Shown: positions 13,652 through 21,306, counted from the stretch's first letter. The stretch is 21,306 nucleotides of DNA from Spirochaetota bacterium (GCA_029548025.1 JAKPOE010000222.1:1-21306); one strand, 5' to 3'. The notes: generated by a model not told the origin, from the sequence alone. A program made the numbers and translations.

Positions 13652-14803
13652 TTATTCTTTATCCAGTACAACCCAGGCTGCACCATAACCAACATTATTA
13701 CACCCATATTGAATCCACATATAACCCTTTTCACCCCAGCGCTGTCCCCATGAATTTTTAATGCGATATGCATGTTTACTATCATCCCATCCAACTATGA
13801 TAATGCCATGGTTAACATCTTTATCGCTGCTTACCGGAGTAAATTCATCAAATATACCGCCAACATATGCCTGAAATGCCGGAGTAACCTTAACGGTGGC
13901 TGCTATTGGCCCATAGGTACATAATGCCTTCTTCATCTGCTCTACTGTTGGAATACCTGCATCCGCACGCACATACCCCCATGCAACCATTTTTATGGGA
14001 AACTGTTTTTTAGGTGTACATCCATATTCATACCCCCTGTATGGAGCAACCTTTTCTTCAACAGGGTAATTATTCATCAAAAAATCAAAAACATTGCCAT
14101 ACCAGCCGCCATTACAACTGCCGGCATCTCTGCCATATTTATCACGAGCACAATCAATGCAATACTGCTCGGATAAATCAATTTCATCTTTTGCTTTTAT
14201 CTTGTAGCACCCCTCCACAACACCCATCGCGGTAAATGACCAGCAACTGCCGCAAAGCCCCTGATCCTTTATTGGTGTCATCATCCCCAATGCAAACCAG
14301 TCGAGCGCTGGCTTTGATGGATCGGCAAGCATAAATGACTCGGGGAGTGTTTCCCGCGGCTTTTCAGGTTCAACTGCTTTGGGCTCTTCTTTTTTTGCTT
14401 CTTCAGGTTTTACTGGTTCTTTTTTAGGTGGAAGTGTTGCCTCTTTTTGCTTCTTAGCCTTTGATTCAGACAAACGTTGCAAAAATTCCAGGAAAAGCTG
14501 TAATCCACTATTAGTCTGAATTTCAGCTTCTTTTTCAAGATCTTCAGGTGGAATAGCTCCGGTAATTTCATCTATCTGCCGCTTTAATGCTTCAGTCATA
14601 TCAACTTTAAATTTAAGATTTCGCTCTTTTATATCTTTTTTAATTATGGCTAATTGCTGTTTTACCTCAGCAATACTTTTCGCATCCCTCTGCTTCTGAG
14701 CCTCAACACTGGCTTTAAATGAACTTTTCATTTGTGCATGAGAAAAAGCAACAGGAGCTATCAACATACAAACAGTAATACTTGCTGCAATGTGCTTTTT
14801 CAT
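13652..14803 (-). CDS. Exported papain-family (C1A) cysteine protease
   Basis: This 383-aa preproprotein has a signal peptide ending about SHA-Q (residue 23). A charged helical segment (25-120) may be the propeptide. A Pro/Lys/Glu-rich linker (about 122-152) precedes the catalytic domain. The active site is complete: Q181 and C187 (KDQGLCGSCWSF), H332 (VNHGIIIVGW) and N350 (KNSWG). Conserved cysteines (C184, C215, C218, C230) fit disulfides in an exported enzyme, and CNGGW (230-234) is typical of C1A. The propeptide lacks a clear ERFNIN pattern. The downstream chagasin-like lipoprotein is the likely partner inhibitor. The substrate is unknown. Confidence 0.93.
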   Translation of the reverse strand: MKKHIAASITVCMLIAPVAFSHAQMKSSFKASVEAQKQRDAKSIAEVKQQLAIIKKDIKERNLKFKVDMTEALKRQIDEITGAIPPEDLEKEAEIQTNSGLQLFLEFLQRLSESKAKKQKEATLPPKKEPVKPEEAKKEEPKAVEPEKPRETLPESFMLADPSKPALDWFALGMMTPIKDQGLCGSCWSFTAMGVVEGCYKIKAKDEIDLSEQYCIDCARDKYGRDAGSCNGGWYGNVFDFLMNNYPVEEKVAPYRGYEYGCTPKKQFPIKMVAWGYVRADAGIPTVEQMKKALCTYGPIAATVKVTPAFQAYVGGIFDEFTPVSSDKDVNHGIIIVGWDDSKHAYRIKNSWGQRWGEKGYMWIQYGCNNVGYGAAWVVLDKE

Positions 14804-15203
14804 ATTTATTATTCCCCCCTGAAATTGAATATTGTGTTATTCCGAGGAAGCGTTAGCGACCGAAGAATCTATTCATTATATATTCATTCATAAAGGAGAT
14901 TCTTCGCTATCACTCAGAATGGCTATCGGCTTTGCCTCAGAATGACAATAACGCTACAGCTTCAACCCGCGTTTGGTGATCCTGTTAAACCACCAATGGC
15001 TATACGCGGCCATCAGCAACTGCACTATAATTACACAATGTTATTATCAAATATACTGAACCAAATATATAATGATCTATAGCAAATGTCTATTCCTTTT
15101 TTTATTGAAAAATATTTAAATTTTTGATATACCATAACCGATAAAAAAGTGTAATAGCATAATGTAAGCATAACGTGCATCTTATCATAAGAGGGTATCC
15201 ACT
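14804..15203. other. Divergent intergenic region, protease / helical secreted protein
   Basis: It contains a dispersed repeat (14835-14952). After that comes AT-rich sequence leading to an AGAGGG ribosome binding site before the ATG at 15204. No gene is seen. Promoters for both directions must lie here, but none is convincing. Confidence 0.4.
14835..14952. repeat. Dispersed intergenic repeat, copy 2 (inverted halves)
   Basis: It starts GTTATTCCGAGGAAGCG, reaches GAAGAATCT (14862-14870), has a 26-nt centre, then AGATTCTTC (14897-14905) and ends CTCAGAATGACAATAAC. GAAGAATCT and AGATTCTTC are perfectly complementary and the outer ends are complementary with mismatches. The layout matches the repeat at 13121-13206. 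Confidence 0.7.
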
Positions 15204-16046
15204 ATGAAATCAATACGATTTTTATTTACTGTCACCATCACTGTCTTTGTTCTTGCAGCGGTTTCAGGTATCGTCATTGCACAACAACAAGCTGCACCAA
15301 AAGAACCACAAAAAGAAGGCATAAAAGAAGAAGTTACCGGCTGGCGCATCAAAGATTTTAAACCCTATATAAAAGCGATAGAAGAGCTTGAAAAACTCAG
15401 CAAGGAATATTCTGATAATCTTCTTAAACTTGCAATAGATGAATATTCAACGGGTATAGATATACTTGAAGACATGGAAAATGAGGTTAATAAATTAGTA
15501 GAAACAAATCAAAAGAATAAAAACCTCAATGAGCAGTGGTACTGGCAGGAAATAGACAGGCGCGAACAGGAAAAGCGTCAGATATCAATGATGAAGTTTG
15601 AAGCAAAGAGCAAAGCAATAACCTACTTTACACGCGCTATCAACCATATGGATGAAATAACCTTTGAGGAAGTAAGGAAAGACCCAAAATTTGTTAATTT
15701 CCAGATTGGATTATATAAGGCATATGTATCCACGCAATATGATCTTTACAATTTAAAACCATGTATCCCTATCCTGGAGCGCTACATTGCTATTAACGAC
15801 CAAACTAAAAACGATGTATGGGCATATAAGTATCTTGCAAGCTGTTATGGATACATGGAAAGTGTTCTGGTAAAATACAAACAGGGTACAGAGCAGGAGC
15901 AGTTGCAATATAAGCAAAAGAAGAATATATATATGCTCAAAGCTGCCGAATTACAATACGGTATTGAGTCGCCCCAGTACAAGCATTTACGTGAGATAGT
16001 ATCTCAGGATGAAAAGAAAAGTGAAAAGATAAATGAATTTAAATAG
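15204..16046 (+). CDS. Secreted helical (TPR-like) protein, possibly FcpA-related
   Basis: This 280-aa protein has a signal peptide ending near VIA-QQ (residue 26). The mature part is almost all charged helix: LEKLSKEYSDNLLKLAIDEY, DILEDMENEVNKLVE, and late TPR-like helices (PCIPILERYIAIND, DVWAYKYLASCYGYME). The overall look recalls the periplasmic flagellar coiling protein FcpA of Leptospira, an all-helical protein of similar size, but this is from memory and not verified. It is a single gene ending at a bidirectional terminator. Alternatively it is an unrelated periplasmic TPR protein. Confidence 0.6.
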   Translation: MKSIRFLFTVTITVFVLAAVSGIVIAQQQAAPKEPQKEGIKEEVTGWRIKDFKPYIKAIEELEKLSKEYSDNLLKLAIDEYSTGIDILEDMENEVNKLVETNQKNKNLNEQWYWQEIDRREQEKRQISMMKFEAKSKAITYFTRAINHMDEITFEEVRKDPKFVNFQIGLYKAYVSTQYDLYNLKPCIPILERYIAINDQTKNDVWAYKYLASCYGYMESVLVKYKQGTEQEQLQYKQKKNIYMLKAAELQYGIESPQYKHLREIVSQDEKKSEKINEFK

Positions 16047-16071
16047 CATTAATTTTTAGCAATTCTTCCAC

Positions 16072-16110
16072 AATAAAAAAAGCAGGCTATAAAAGCCTGC
16101 TTTTTTTATT
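16072..16110. terminator. Bidirectional intrinsic terminator
   Basis: AATAAAAAAAGCAGGCT (16072-16088) pairs perfectly with AGCCTGCTTTTTTTATT (16094-16110) around a 5-nt loop. It has an A-run on one side and a T-run on the other, so it ends both converging genes (15204-16046 plus, 16116-17120 minus). Confidence 0.96.
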
Positions 16111-16115
16111 GCTTT

Positions 16116-17120
16116 CTACTTTTGTGACTCTACTTTAAAATGAGAATGAACCTGATATTCTGTACCATTGAATATCATTGTAAATACAATAACCCTGCCG
16201 GGATACACATATACTGTAAGAGGTTTCGGCTGGCGTATGTTATTGTCACGTATGTATTTATTCTCAGTTTCATCAAGACGCCAGCGTTCAATAATTATTT
16301 CATGGTACTGACATGCAGTCAAATTTAAATCAATTGCTGTGCTGTTAATAGATAATCCGGGCTCAGTCCTGGTATAGTCCACGCCATCGCACATTATTTT
16401 ATAAAACACTCTGCCAGCCTTTTCTTCTGATGGCATATCGTAGAGTGCTATCTCAACAGTATGGTCTTCACTGCTGACATACTGCACATTGCTGGCATAC
16501 CTGTATACAGGCTTTTGGGCAACAACATCAATTACCTCGGTTGCATCAGTATCGGCAACCAGCACAATGCGGCTATCTATCGCCCTTTTAAAATATGGTC
16601 TTGACAAAAAGTAAAGCGGCAGCTTACCATCATTATATTCAAGATAATTATCGTTTGTAAGCACCGCCAATCCGCCGTCCAGCAGCACAAAATCGGTAAT
16701 AGCTTCTTTTTGCTGTACAATACCGATGTTAACATCGGCGCGATAAAGATAGCAGTTTGTAGAATCATGAATGCTGATATACACTACCGGTGGGTCAAAT
16801 GCTATACGCTTTACCTCTGATGATTCGTTGATGCTGGCTACAACACATACAATAGATTTTTTTTCATCAAGAAGATATGCACCAGCGGTAACTTCTTTTT
16901 CACTTCTTGCCACATACAAAATTGCTCTATTGTTTATTGCCGTAAAATCCAGCACTGTTCCATTAACAGGAAGCGAAGTATTGCTATCAAGATAAATAAC
17001 CCCATTGTGTAAAGCAAAAGCTTCACACGCATTACCCTGCAAACAAAAGCAAAAGTGGAAAATAAAAAGAAGCATCCAGAAAATACAATTAAATGTGGAA
17101 CAACCTGTTTTTAAAATCAT
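16116..17120 (-). CDS. Exported protein of unknown function
   Basis: This 334-aa protein has an N-terminal hydrophobic segment (about residues 12-30, Cys/Phe-rich), suggesting export. The first half repeats short beta-strand patterns (NGVIYLDSN, RAILYVARSE, GAYLLDEKK, VVYISIHDS, LYRADVN), like a beta-propeller or beta-sandwich. The C-terminal part (NSTAIDLNLTACQYHEIII... to QVHSHFKVESQK) looks like a beta domain. I recognise no family. The ATG at 17120 overlaps the 3' end of the upstream decarboxylase gene by 32 nt and lacks a strong RBS. An ATG at 17075 (MLLFIFHF) would also leave a signal peptide. Confidence 0.7.
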   Translation of the reverse strand: MILKTGCSTFNCIFWMLLFIFHFCFCLQGNACEAFALHNGVIYLDSNTSLPVNGTVLDFTAINNRAILYVARSEKEVTAGAYLLDEKKSIVCVVASINESSEVKRIAFDPPVVYISIHDSTNCYLYRADVNIGIVQQKEAITDFVLLDGGLAVLTNDNYLEYNDGKLPLYFLSRPYFKRAIDSRIVLVADTDATEVIDVVAQKPVYRYASNVQYVSSEDHTVEIALYDMPSEEKAGRVFYKIMCDGVDYTRTEPGLSINSTAIDLNLTACQYHEIIIERWRLDETENKYIRDNNIRQPKPLTVYVYPGRVIVFTMIFNGTEYQVHSHFKVESQK

Positions 17121-18810
17121 GATATATTGTTAACCCAAGCTTATTGTGCTCGTCAATAATTTCCTGTAATATTGCCGGCGTTGTAAGCGGATTTATGGTA
17201 ATAGCTCGCAGTACAACAATCTTTTGCCCTCTATAGCGTGTTGACTCCAGCATGGTGCGGGAAACAAAGCTATTATCTTCCTGGCGTATTGCTCTATGCA
17301 GTTCAATATTCATTTCATTGATACCATCGTTGAGTTTCTTTAAACGCTTTTGTAACCGTGTTGCTTTTTGCTGGTCGGCATTGCTCAATTGTTCATAAAT
17401 TCTGTTAATTTTGCTTTGAACACCTTCAGGAACAAATCGGTAATTGGTGATAAATAATTCAGGGCTGTTGAGCAATTCAAAATTTTCATGTTTATTGATG
17501 ATATCTTTCAACGTACTGGTAAGCATAAAGGCATGATCAAACAACACCTCAAAACCTGTGGTTCCAAATATCTTTAAGGTAACCCATGGCTTTAAACATG
17601 AAAATGGGCGTGATCCCTCTACAGTAAACCTCCCCTGATCAACAGAATCGGGACGTATGATATAATCTGATGTATGCATGATATTTAGAAGATCATAGGG
17701 ATTTTTAAACAATATCAATCCCATGGACAATGGCGAATATAACAACTTGTGAGCATCAAATGTTACCGAATCGGCTTTTTCTATACCCCTGAAAAGATCG
17801 CGATACTTGTTTACCAGTAATACTGACCCTCCCCACGCAGCATCAACATGAAAAAATATGTTGTATTCATCGGCAATCTTCCGTAAGGCCATAAGATCAT
17901 CAATGTTGCCTGTTTCGGTAGTTCCAGCAATACCAATCAACGATATGACTTTTATTGTATCATGATGGCTGCTATTATATTCGGATATCTCTTTTAATAC
18001 TTTTTTTAGTGCATTAATATCAATTTTATTGTTACTATCGACAGGAATTTTTATAACATTATTGTCCCCTATCCCTGTGATGCGGGCAACTTTATCTATT
18101 GAGTAATGTCCGCGCTGCGAAACAATGAACACAGCTTTATGAATGGCATAGTAGCGAAAAGTTTCAGCCACACCAGCTTTGCGTATACCGGGAAAACGCT
18201 CATCTGCCGGAAACGCTTTATTACGTGCAACCAGCATAGCGGTAAGATTGGCCAATGTACCGTCAAGAGTAACATTTCCCAGCGCAATTCTGTGATTTTG
18301 AATATTTCGTTTATAAAATGAAGCTGATTTGCAGAAAATAAGCCGGTGAATCCATGAAATAAATTCACGTTCCACAAATGTTGATGCCTTTGCTGTTTCA
18401 ATTTTTACCTGGTTTTGATTTAATGCTGCAATGATCATCTCAAGTAAAATCATAAAATAAGGAATAGCACTGGTCATGTGCCCTATATAATAAGGGTTGC
18501 CAACCTTCACCGAATGTTTAATGACCTTTTGCTTTACCTCTGCCAGTATATCTTTCAACAGTTTTGGCTCTTTAGGGATATCGATAGCATTAAACAAACA
18601 GGCTAACTGGGGTAATGAAATTTCGCTGTGGATGCCCCCCTTTTCCTTAAAAAAGGAATGAATCAAATCAAGAAGCTCATAGCCAAATTGCATAAATCTA
18701 TCGGGCGAGTCGGGCATTATAAAAAGCTTGCGCAGATGCTCTAAATCGGTGGGAATCTTACTTTGAACATGCTCTATTGAAGGCTCAGCCAATCTCATCG
18801 GGATAACCAT
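17089..18810 (-). CDS. PLP-dependent decarboxylase, PanP-like (putative aspartate 1-decarboxylase)
   Basis: This 573-aa fold-type I group II decarboxylase has NPYYIGHMTSAIPYF (105-119), H235 (SQRGHYS), GIAGTTETGNID (293-304), D323 (HVDAAWGGS) and the Schiff-base lysine K355 (DAHKLLYSP). These blocks match, from memory, the PanP family of bacterial glutamate-decarboxylase-like enzymes. That family makes beta-alanine from aspartate for pantothenate in species lacking PanD. The substrate could instead be glutamate or another amino acid. No pan genes are nearby to support the assignment. The start is ATG 18810, with an in-frame ATG four codons later; neither RBS is strong. Confidence 0.85.
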   Translation of the reverse strand: MVIPMRLAEPSIEHVQSKIPTDLEHLRKLFIMPDSPDRFMQFGYELLDLIHSFFKEKGGIHSEISLPQLACLFNAIDIPKEPKLLKDILAEVKQKVIKHSVKVGNPYYIGHMTSAIPYFMILLEMIIAALNQNQVKIETAKASTFVEREFISWIHRLIFCKSASFYKRNIQNHRIALGNVTLDGTLANLTAMLVARNKAFPADERFPGIRKAGVAETFRYYAIHKAVFIVSQRGHYSIDKVARITGIGDNNVIKIPVDSNNKIDINALKKVLKEISEYNSSHHDTIKVISLIGIAGTTETGNIDDLMALRKIADEYNIFFHVDAAWGGSVLLVNKYRDLFRGIEKADSVTFDAHKLLYSPLSMGLILFKNPYDLLNIMHTSDYIIRPDSVDQGRFTVEGSRPFSCLKPWVTLKIFGTTGFEVLFDHAFMLTSTLKDIINKHENFELLNSPELFITNYRFVPEGVQSKINRIYEQLSNADQQKATRLQKRLKKLNDGINEMNIELHRAIRQEDNSFVSRTMLESTRYRGQKIVVLRAITINPLTTPAILQEIIDEHNKLGLTIYHDFKNRLFHI

Positions 18811-19018
18811 TGCTCATAAGGTTGGTGATGACTATGTTACTACAAAACTATAGTTAAAAAATTAATCAAGTACTTTTGTTTAGAATATACAAATTTATTG
18901 CTGATACCTATAACAATCATCCACCAGAACAATACGTACCGGGACATTATGCCGTATAATCGACCCGCTAAAAATATACCTCCTTACTATAAAATAACTA
19001 ATTTTTATTATTGTATAA
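18811..19018. other. Intergenic, upstream of suf genes
   Basis: AT-rich divergent region with no gene. TATAAT hexamers occur at 18955-18960 and 19014-19019, but neither has a good -35 at the right distance. Confidence 0.4.
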
Positions 19019-19036
19019 TGTTCGATAGTTACTGTA
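19019..19036. repeat. 18-bp direct repeat upstream of sufC, copy 1
   Basis: TGTTCGATAGTTACTGTA, identical to 19102-19119, 83 bp apart. Both copies run into or lie just before -10-like sequences (TATAAC at 19035-19040 and TGGTATATT at 19125-19133). They may be operator copies for the suf promoter. Confidence 0.7.
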
Positions 19037-19101
19037 TAACACTGTACACAAGCTGTGAAATAATAAGGGTATCATATAAAAAATAGTATCCTGACGGCTT
19101 T

Positions 19102-19119
19102 TGTTCGATAGTTACTGTA
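19102..19119. repeat. 18-bp direct repeat upstream of sufC, copy 2
   Basis: Identical to 19019-19036. It lies just before an extended -10-like TGGTATATT (19125-19133), the best local candidate for a sufC promoter. Confidence 0.7.
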
Positions 19120-19137
19120 AATGCTGGTATATTTTAT

Positions 19138-19164
19138 TGAAGTGAAGTGAAGTGAAGTGAAGTG
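19138..19164. repeat. Pentanucleotide microsatellite (TGAAG)n
   Basis: About five uninterrupted TGAAG units lie just downstream of the candidate sufC promoter, in the probable 5' leader and about 160 bp before the start codon. Short tandem repeats like this change length by slippage. Confidence 0.85.
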
Positions 19165-19266
19165 TAAGGAGTTTGCGATGGCTGGCTTGTTGCTATCCGG
19201 ATGTCATGAAAATATTTTTCGGCAGTCATCATGAACCCTGATTCAGGATATCTGAAAATTATCGGG

Positions 19267-19287
19267 ATTCCGGGGCAAGCCCGGAAT
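19267..19287. repeat. Short hairpin of a common dispersed intergenic type
   Basis: ATTCCGGG-gcaag-CCCGGAAT is an 8-bp stem with a 5-nt loop in the context CGGGATTCC...GGAATGAC. This is a widespread type of bacterial intergenic repeat. It lies in the sufC leader, 40 bp upstream of the gene, and could affect the mRNA. Confidence 0.7.
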
Positions 19288-19326
19288 GACATTGGCGCAT
19301 AATTCTATTTTTAAGGAGCTATCGCA

Positions 19327-20058
19327 ATGGCAATTCTTAAACTTGAAAATGTATCTTTGAGCTTAAACAATAAACCAATATTAGACAGCATTTCGGTAGA
19401 TTTCTGGGAAGGATATATCCATGCCATTGTTGGTCCTAATGGCGCCGGTAAATCAACGCTATCCTATGTCATAATGGGGCTTAACGATTATCGCACCATC
19501 AGCGGCACATTGTATTTTAAAAATAAACCAATCAATGAACTATCGGTATACCAGCGGGCACGCCTTGGCATAAGCCTTGCATGGCAGGAACCGGCACGCT
19601 TTGAAGGATTAACCGTTTATCAGTATTTACAGGCTTCAAAAAAGGATAATGGATTATCAATAGAAGAAGCAATGGATGTTATTGGTTTGCCAGCTCAGGA
19701 ATATCTGCCGCGAGCATGTGACAAAACACTAAGCGGTGGTGAGCGCAAACGCATAGAGCTGGCGTCACTGCTTGTGATGCAGCCGGAGGTTGTTTTGCTG
19801 GACGAGCCTGACTCAGGAATTGATGTTGAAGCACTGGAGCGGATATTCGATGCAATGGCAATTTTAAAGCAACGAGGCTCTACCATAATAACTATCACCC
19901 ATAGTATGGCCGTTTTGCAAAAAGCAGAACATGCATTTTTGATGTGCCATGGCAATATCATCGATAAAGGTGGCATTGATAAAATTTCAGGATATTTTGA
20001 AAACAAATGCATCCCCTGCGATCATAAAAATATACCTATTTCTGGAGAAGCACGCTAA
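19327..20058 (+). CDS. sufC: SufC-type ATPase of Fe-S cluster assembly (SUF/SMS)
   Basis: This 243-aa ABC ATPase has Walker A GPNGAGKST (36-44), a Q-loop at AWQEP (85-89), the signature LSGGE (135-139), Walker B VVLLDE (155-160) and an H-loop at H192. The Q-loop context, SLAWQEP with no nearby membrane partner, and the following SufB-like gene mark it as SufC rather than a transporter ATPase. It powers Fe-S cluster assembly on the SufB-type scaffold in the cytoplasm. The ATG follows AAGGAG. The stop overlaps the next start by 1 nt (TAATG). With no sufD, sufS or sufE here, it fits the minimal SmsCB arrangement. The C-terminal Cys pair (CIPC, about residue 230) is unusual. Confidence 0.92.
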   Translation: MAILKLENVSLSLNNKPILDSISVDFWEGYIHAIVGPNGAGKSTLSYVIMGLNDYRTISGTLYFKNKPINELSVYQRARLGISLAWQEPARFEGLTVYQYLQASKKDNGLSIEEAMDVIGLPAQEYLPRACDKTLSGGERKRIELASLLVMQPEVVLLDEPDSGIDVEALERIFDAMAILKQRGSTIITITHSMAVLQKAEHAFLMCHGNIIDKGGIDKISGYFENKCIPCDHKNIPISGEAR

Positions 20059-21002
20059 TGGATGATAGACGAGCAGTTGCACAAACCTTATACAAAACCA
20101 TGGGATTAACCGACGCTGCACTCAATGACCCTGATATTGCGCATCTGGTTATCAATAGCAATATGGTTGTTGCTTCACACCTTGTTGAAGGGCTTGTTGT
20201 TGAGCCGGCTGAAACACAAAACGGCGTGAGGGTAACAATGAGGGTGCTGGCGGGGCATATAATACAAAAGCCGGTACACCTTTGTTTTGGCATGCTGCCT
20301 GAAGATGGACTGCAGGAAATTATTATGGACGTTACCATTGAAGAGCATGCCAGTGTTTCCATACTTGCCCACTGTACATTCCCCAATGCAAAAAATATAA
20401 CCCACAAGATGGAGGCTGTTATCACCATTAAGGAAGGTGCCAGCTACTCGTATCTTGAAAGGCATGTCCATGCAGCCAGCGGTTTTATTACCGTGCTTCC
20501 GCATGCGATAGTTACTGTTGAAAAAAATGCTACATTTAAAACCGACTTTGAATTGTTGAGGGGTAAAGCCGGCATTATTGATATTGATTACGAAACCACC
20601 TGCTATGAGCATAGCCATTTAGAGATGAATGCAAAGGTAAACGGCATACAGGATGATGCAATCACCATCCGCGAAACAGGACATCTTAACGGTGAAGGTG
20701 CTGTCGGTGTACTTACCACCCGCATTGCCGTTCGTGATACTGCACAGGCTACTGTGTACAATACTTTAACTGCACACGCAGCGTACGCGCGCGGGCATGT
20801 TGACTGTAAAGAGATTATACAGGATAGGGCAACTGCTAAAGCTATTCCGGTTGTTGAGGTATATCATCCTAAGGCACATGTTACCCACGAGGCTGCCATT
20901 GGCAGTGTTGATGATAAACAGTTGCAAACGCTCATGGCCCGTGGACTTTCTGAGGATGAGGCGGTTGATTTAATCATACAGGGTTTGTTATCAGGGAGTT
21001 AA
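20058..21002 (+). CDS. Short SufB/SufD-family Fe-S scaffold (SmsB-like)
   Basis: This 314-aa protein is well below the roughly 420-490 aa of classical SufD and SufB, as expected for the minimal SMS scaffold. The right-handed beta-helix region spans much of the protein. The C-terminal signature GHVDCKEIIQDRATAKAIP...HVTHEAAIGSVDDKQLQTL...GLSEDEA is clear. C250 sits where the essential SufB cysteine is found, and H277-E278 match the SufD/SufB metal-site residues, so one protein may do both jobs in a homodimer. It is translationally coupled to sufC (overlap 1 nt). No cysteine desulfurase is adjacent. Confidence 0.88.
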   Translation: MDDRRAVAQTLYKTMGLTDAALNDPDIAHLVINSNMVVASHLVEGLVVEPAETQNGVRVTMRVLAGHIIQKPVHLCFGMLPEDGLQEIIMDVTIEEHASVSILAHCTFPNAKNITHKMEAVITIKEGASYSYLERHVHAASGFITVLPHAIVTVEKNATFKTDFELLRGKAGIIDIDYETTCYEHSHLEMNAKVNGIQDDAITIRETGHLNGEGAVGVLTTRIAVRDTAQATVYNTLTAHAAYARGHVDCKEIIQDRATAKAIPVVEVYHPKAHVTHEAAIGSVDDKQLQTLMARGLSEDEAVDLIIQGLLSGS

Positions 21003-21006
21003 ATCC

Positions 21007-21306
21007 TTATCTTTCCTTCATCCTATTTTTTGAAGTCTTCTCAATGACAAGAGCTATCGACCCGAGTAGTGAAAGCAAAACAAAAAACACCATTGTTTTT
21101 ATTGATAAATCACTGCCCTGTTTTCTGCGCTCAAGTAAAAGCTCAAGATACATTGTATCGTTGACATCAAAATCTTTTTTTTCAGCAACTCGCAAATCAA
21201 AATCTTTTAATATATACTCAATGCCTGCACCAACCTCATCATAACGGTTATAGCCAGCAAAGATGTGGGGTTTGCGAAGCATGATGTATGCCTGTTTTAA
21301 TTGCTG
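21007..21306 (-). CDS. C-terminal part of a membrane-anchored protein (runs off right edge)
   Basis: The frame is open to the window edge, reading QQLKQAYIM before the first internal Met, so the true start is outside. About 99 residues are visible: a soluble segment (KPHIFAGYNRYDEVGAG, then DFDLRVAEKKDFDVND) and one transmembrane helix near the end (MVFFVLLSLLGSIALVI) followed by a short basic tail. Only a C-terminal anchor can be deduced, and the family is not recognised. It converges with the SufB-like gene, 4 nt between stops, with no clear terminator. Confidence 0.7.
   Translation of the reverse strand, partial: QQLKQAYIMLRKPHIFAGYNRYDEVGAGIEYILKDFDLRVAEKKDFDVNDTMYLELLLERRKQGSDLSIKTMVFFVLLSLLGSIALVIEKTSKNRMKER

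Noticed and set aside
20506..20518. Third copy of the suf leader repeat inside the SufB-like gene
   Set aside because: Only about 13 bases match, within well-conserved coding sequence, which is compatible with chance.

Overview
The window is bacterial chromosomal DNA of low GC content. The cas8 to cas3 stretch is especially AT-rich, while the right half is closer to 40% GC by eye. Several products have Sec or lipoprotein signal peptides, one heat-shock operon carries a perfect CIRCE (HrcA) operator, and the Fe-S genes look like a short two-gene SUF system. This fits a Gram-negative, probably anaerobic or microaerophilic bacterium. A member of the Spirochaetota is my best guess, but that rests on overall gene flavour and not on any marker gene.

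Region 1 (1-9900, all on the minus strand) is a type I-B CRISPR-Cas locus of the Cst1/Cst2 (Tneap) kind. In transcription order it reads cas6, two tandem MNT-HEPN toxin-antitoxin-like pairs, cas8b1 (cst1), cas7 (cst2), cas5, cas3, a UPF0158 gene, a decayed gene, cas4, and the first codons of cas1 running off the left edge. No CRISPR array is visible, and cas2 must lie outside. The MNT-HEPN pairs sit between cas6 and cas8. Genes overlap by 4 nt at cas6/mnt-A and inside the MNT-HEPN block. An identical 19-bp stop/RBS/start junction occurs at cas6/mnt-A and at hepn-A/mnt-B, with a degenerate third copy in front of cas8. This pattern points to stepwise insertion or duplication into an ancestral cas6-cas8 junction. 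Upstream of cas6 lie a perfect 16-bp palindrome and a 77-bp palindromic element.

Region 2 (9900-12360) holds a small 4-fold-beta-flower-like protein on the minus strand. It also holds a CIRCE-controlled operon of three different Hsp20 small heat-shock proteins on the plus strand, ending in a strong terminator. A degenerate tandem array of about 60-bp units follows, and its first unit is the 3' end of the last hsp20 gene.

Region 3 (12360-17120) encodes exported proteins: a small lipoprotein, a papain-family (C1A) cysteine protease followed by a chagasin-like lipoprotein inhibitor, a helical secreted protein possibly related to the leptospiral flagellar coiling protein FcpA, and an unrecognised secreted protein. 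Short dispersed intergenic repeats of the 'CATTCTGAG...GAAGAATC' type lie in the gaps.

Region 4 (17089-21306) contains a PanP-like PLP-dependent decarboxylase on the minus strand. A sufC and short sufB/D pair on the plus strand resembles the minimal SMS Fe-S assembly system. The 3' end of a C-terminally membrane-anchored protein runs off the right edge.
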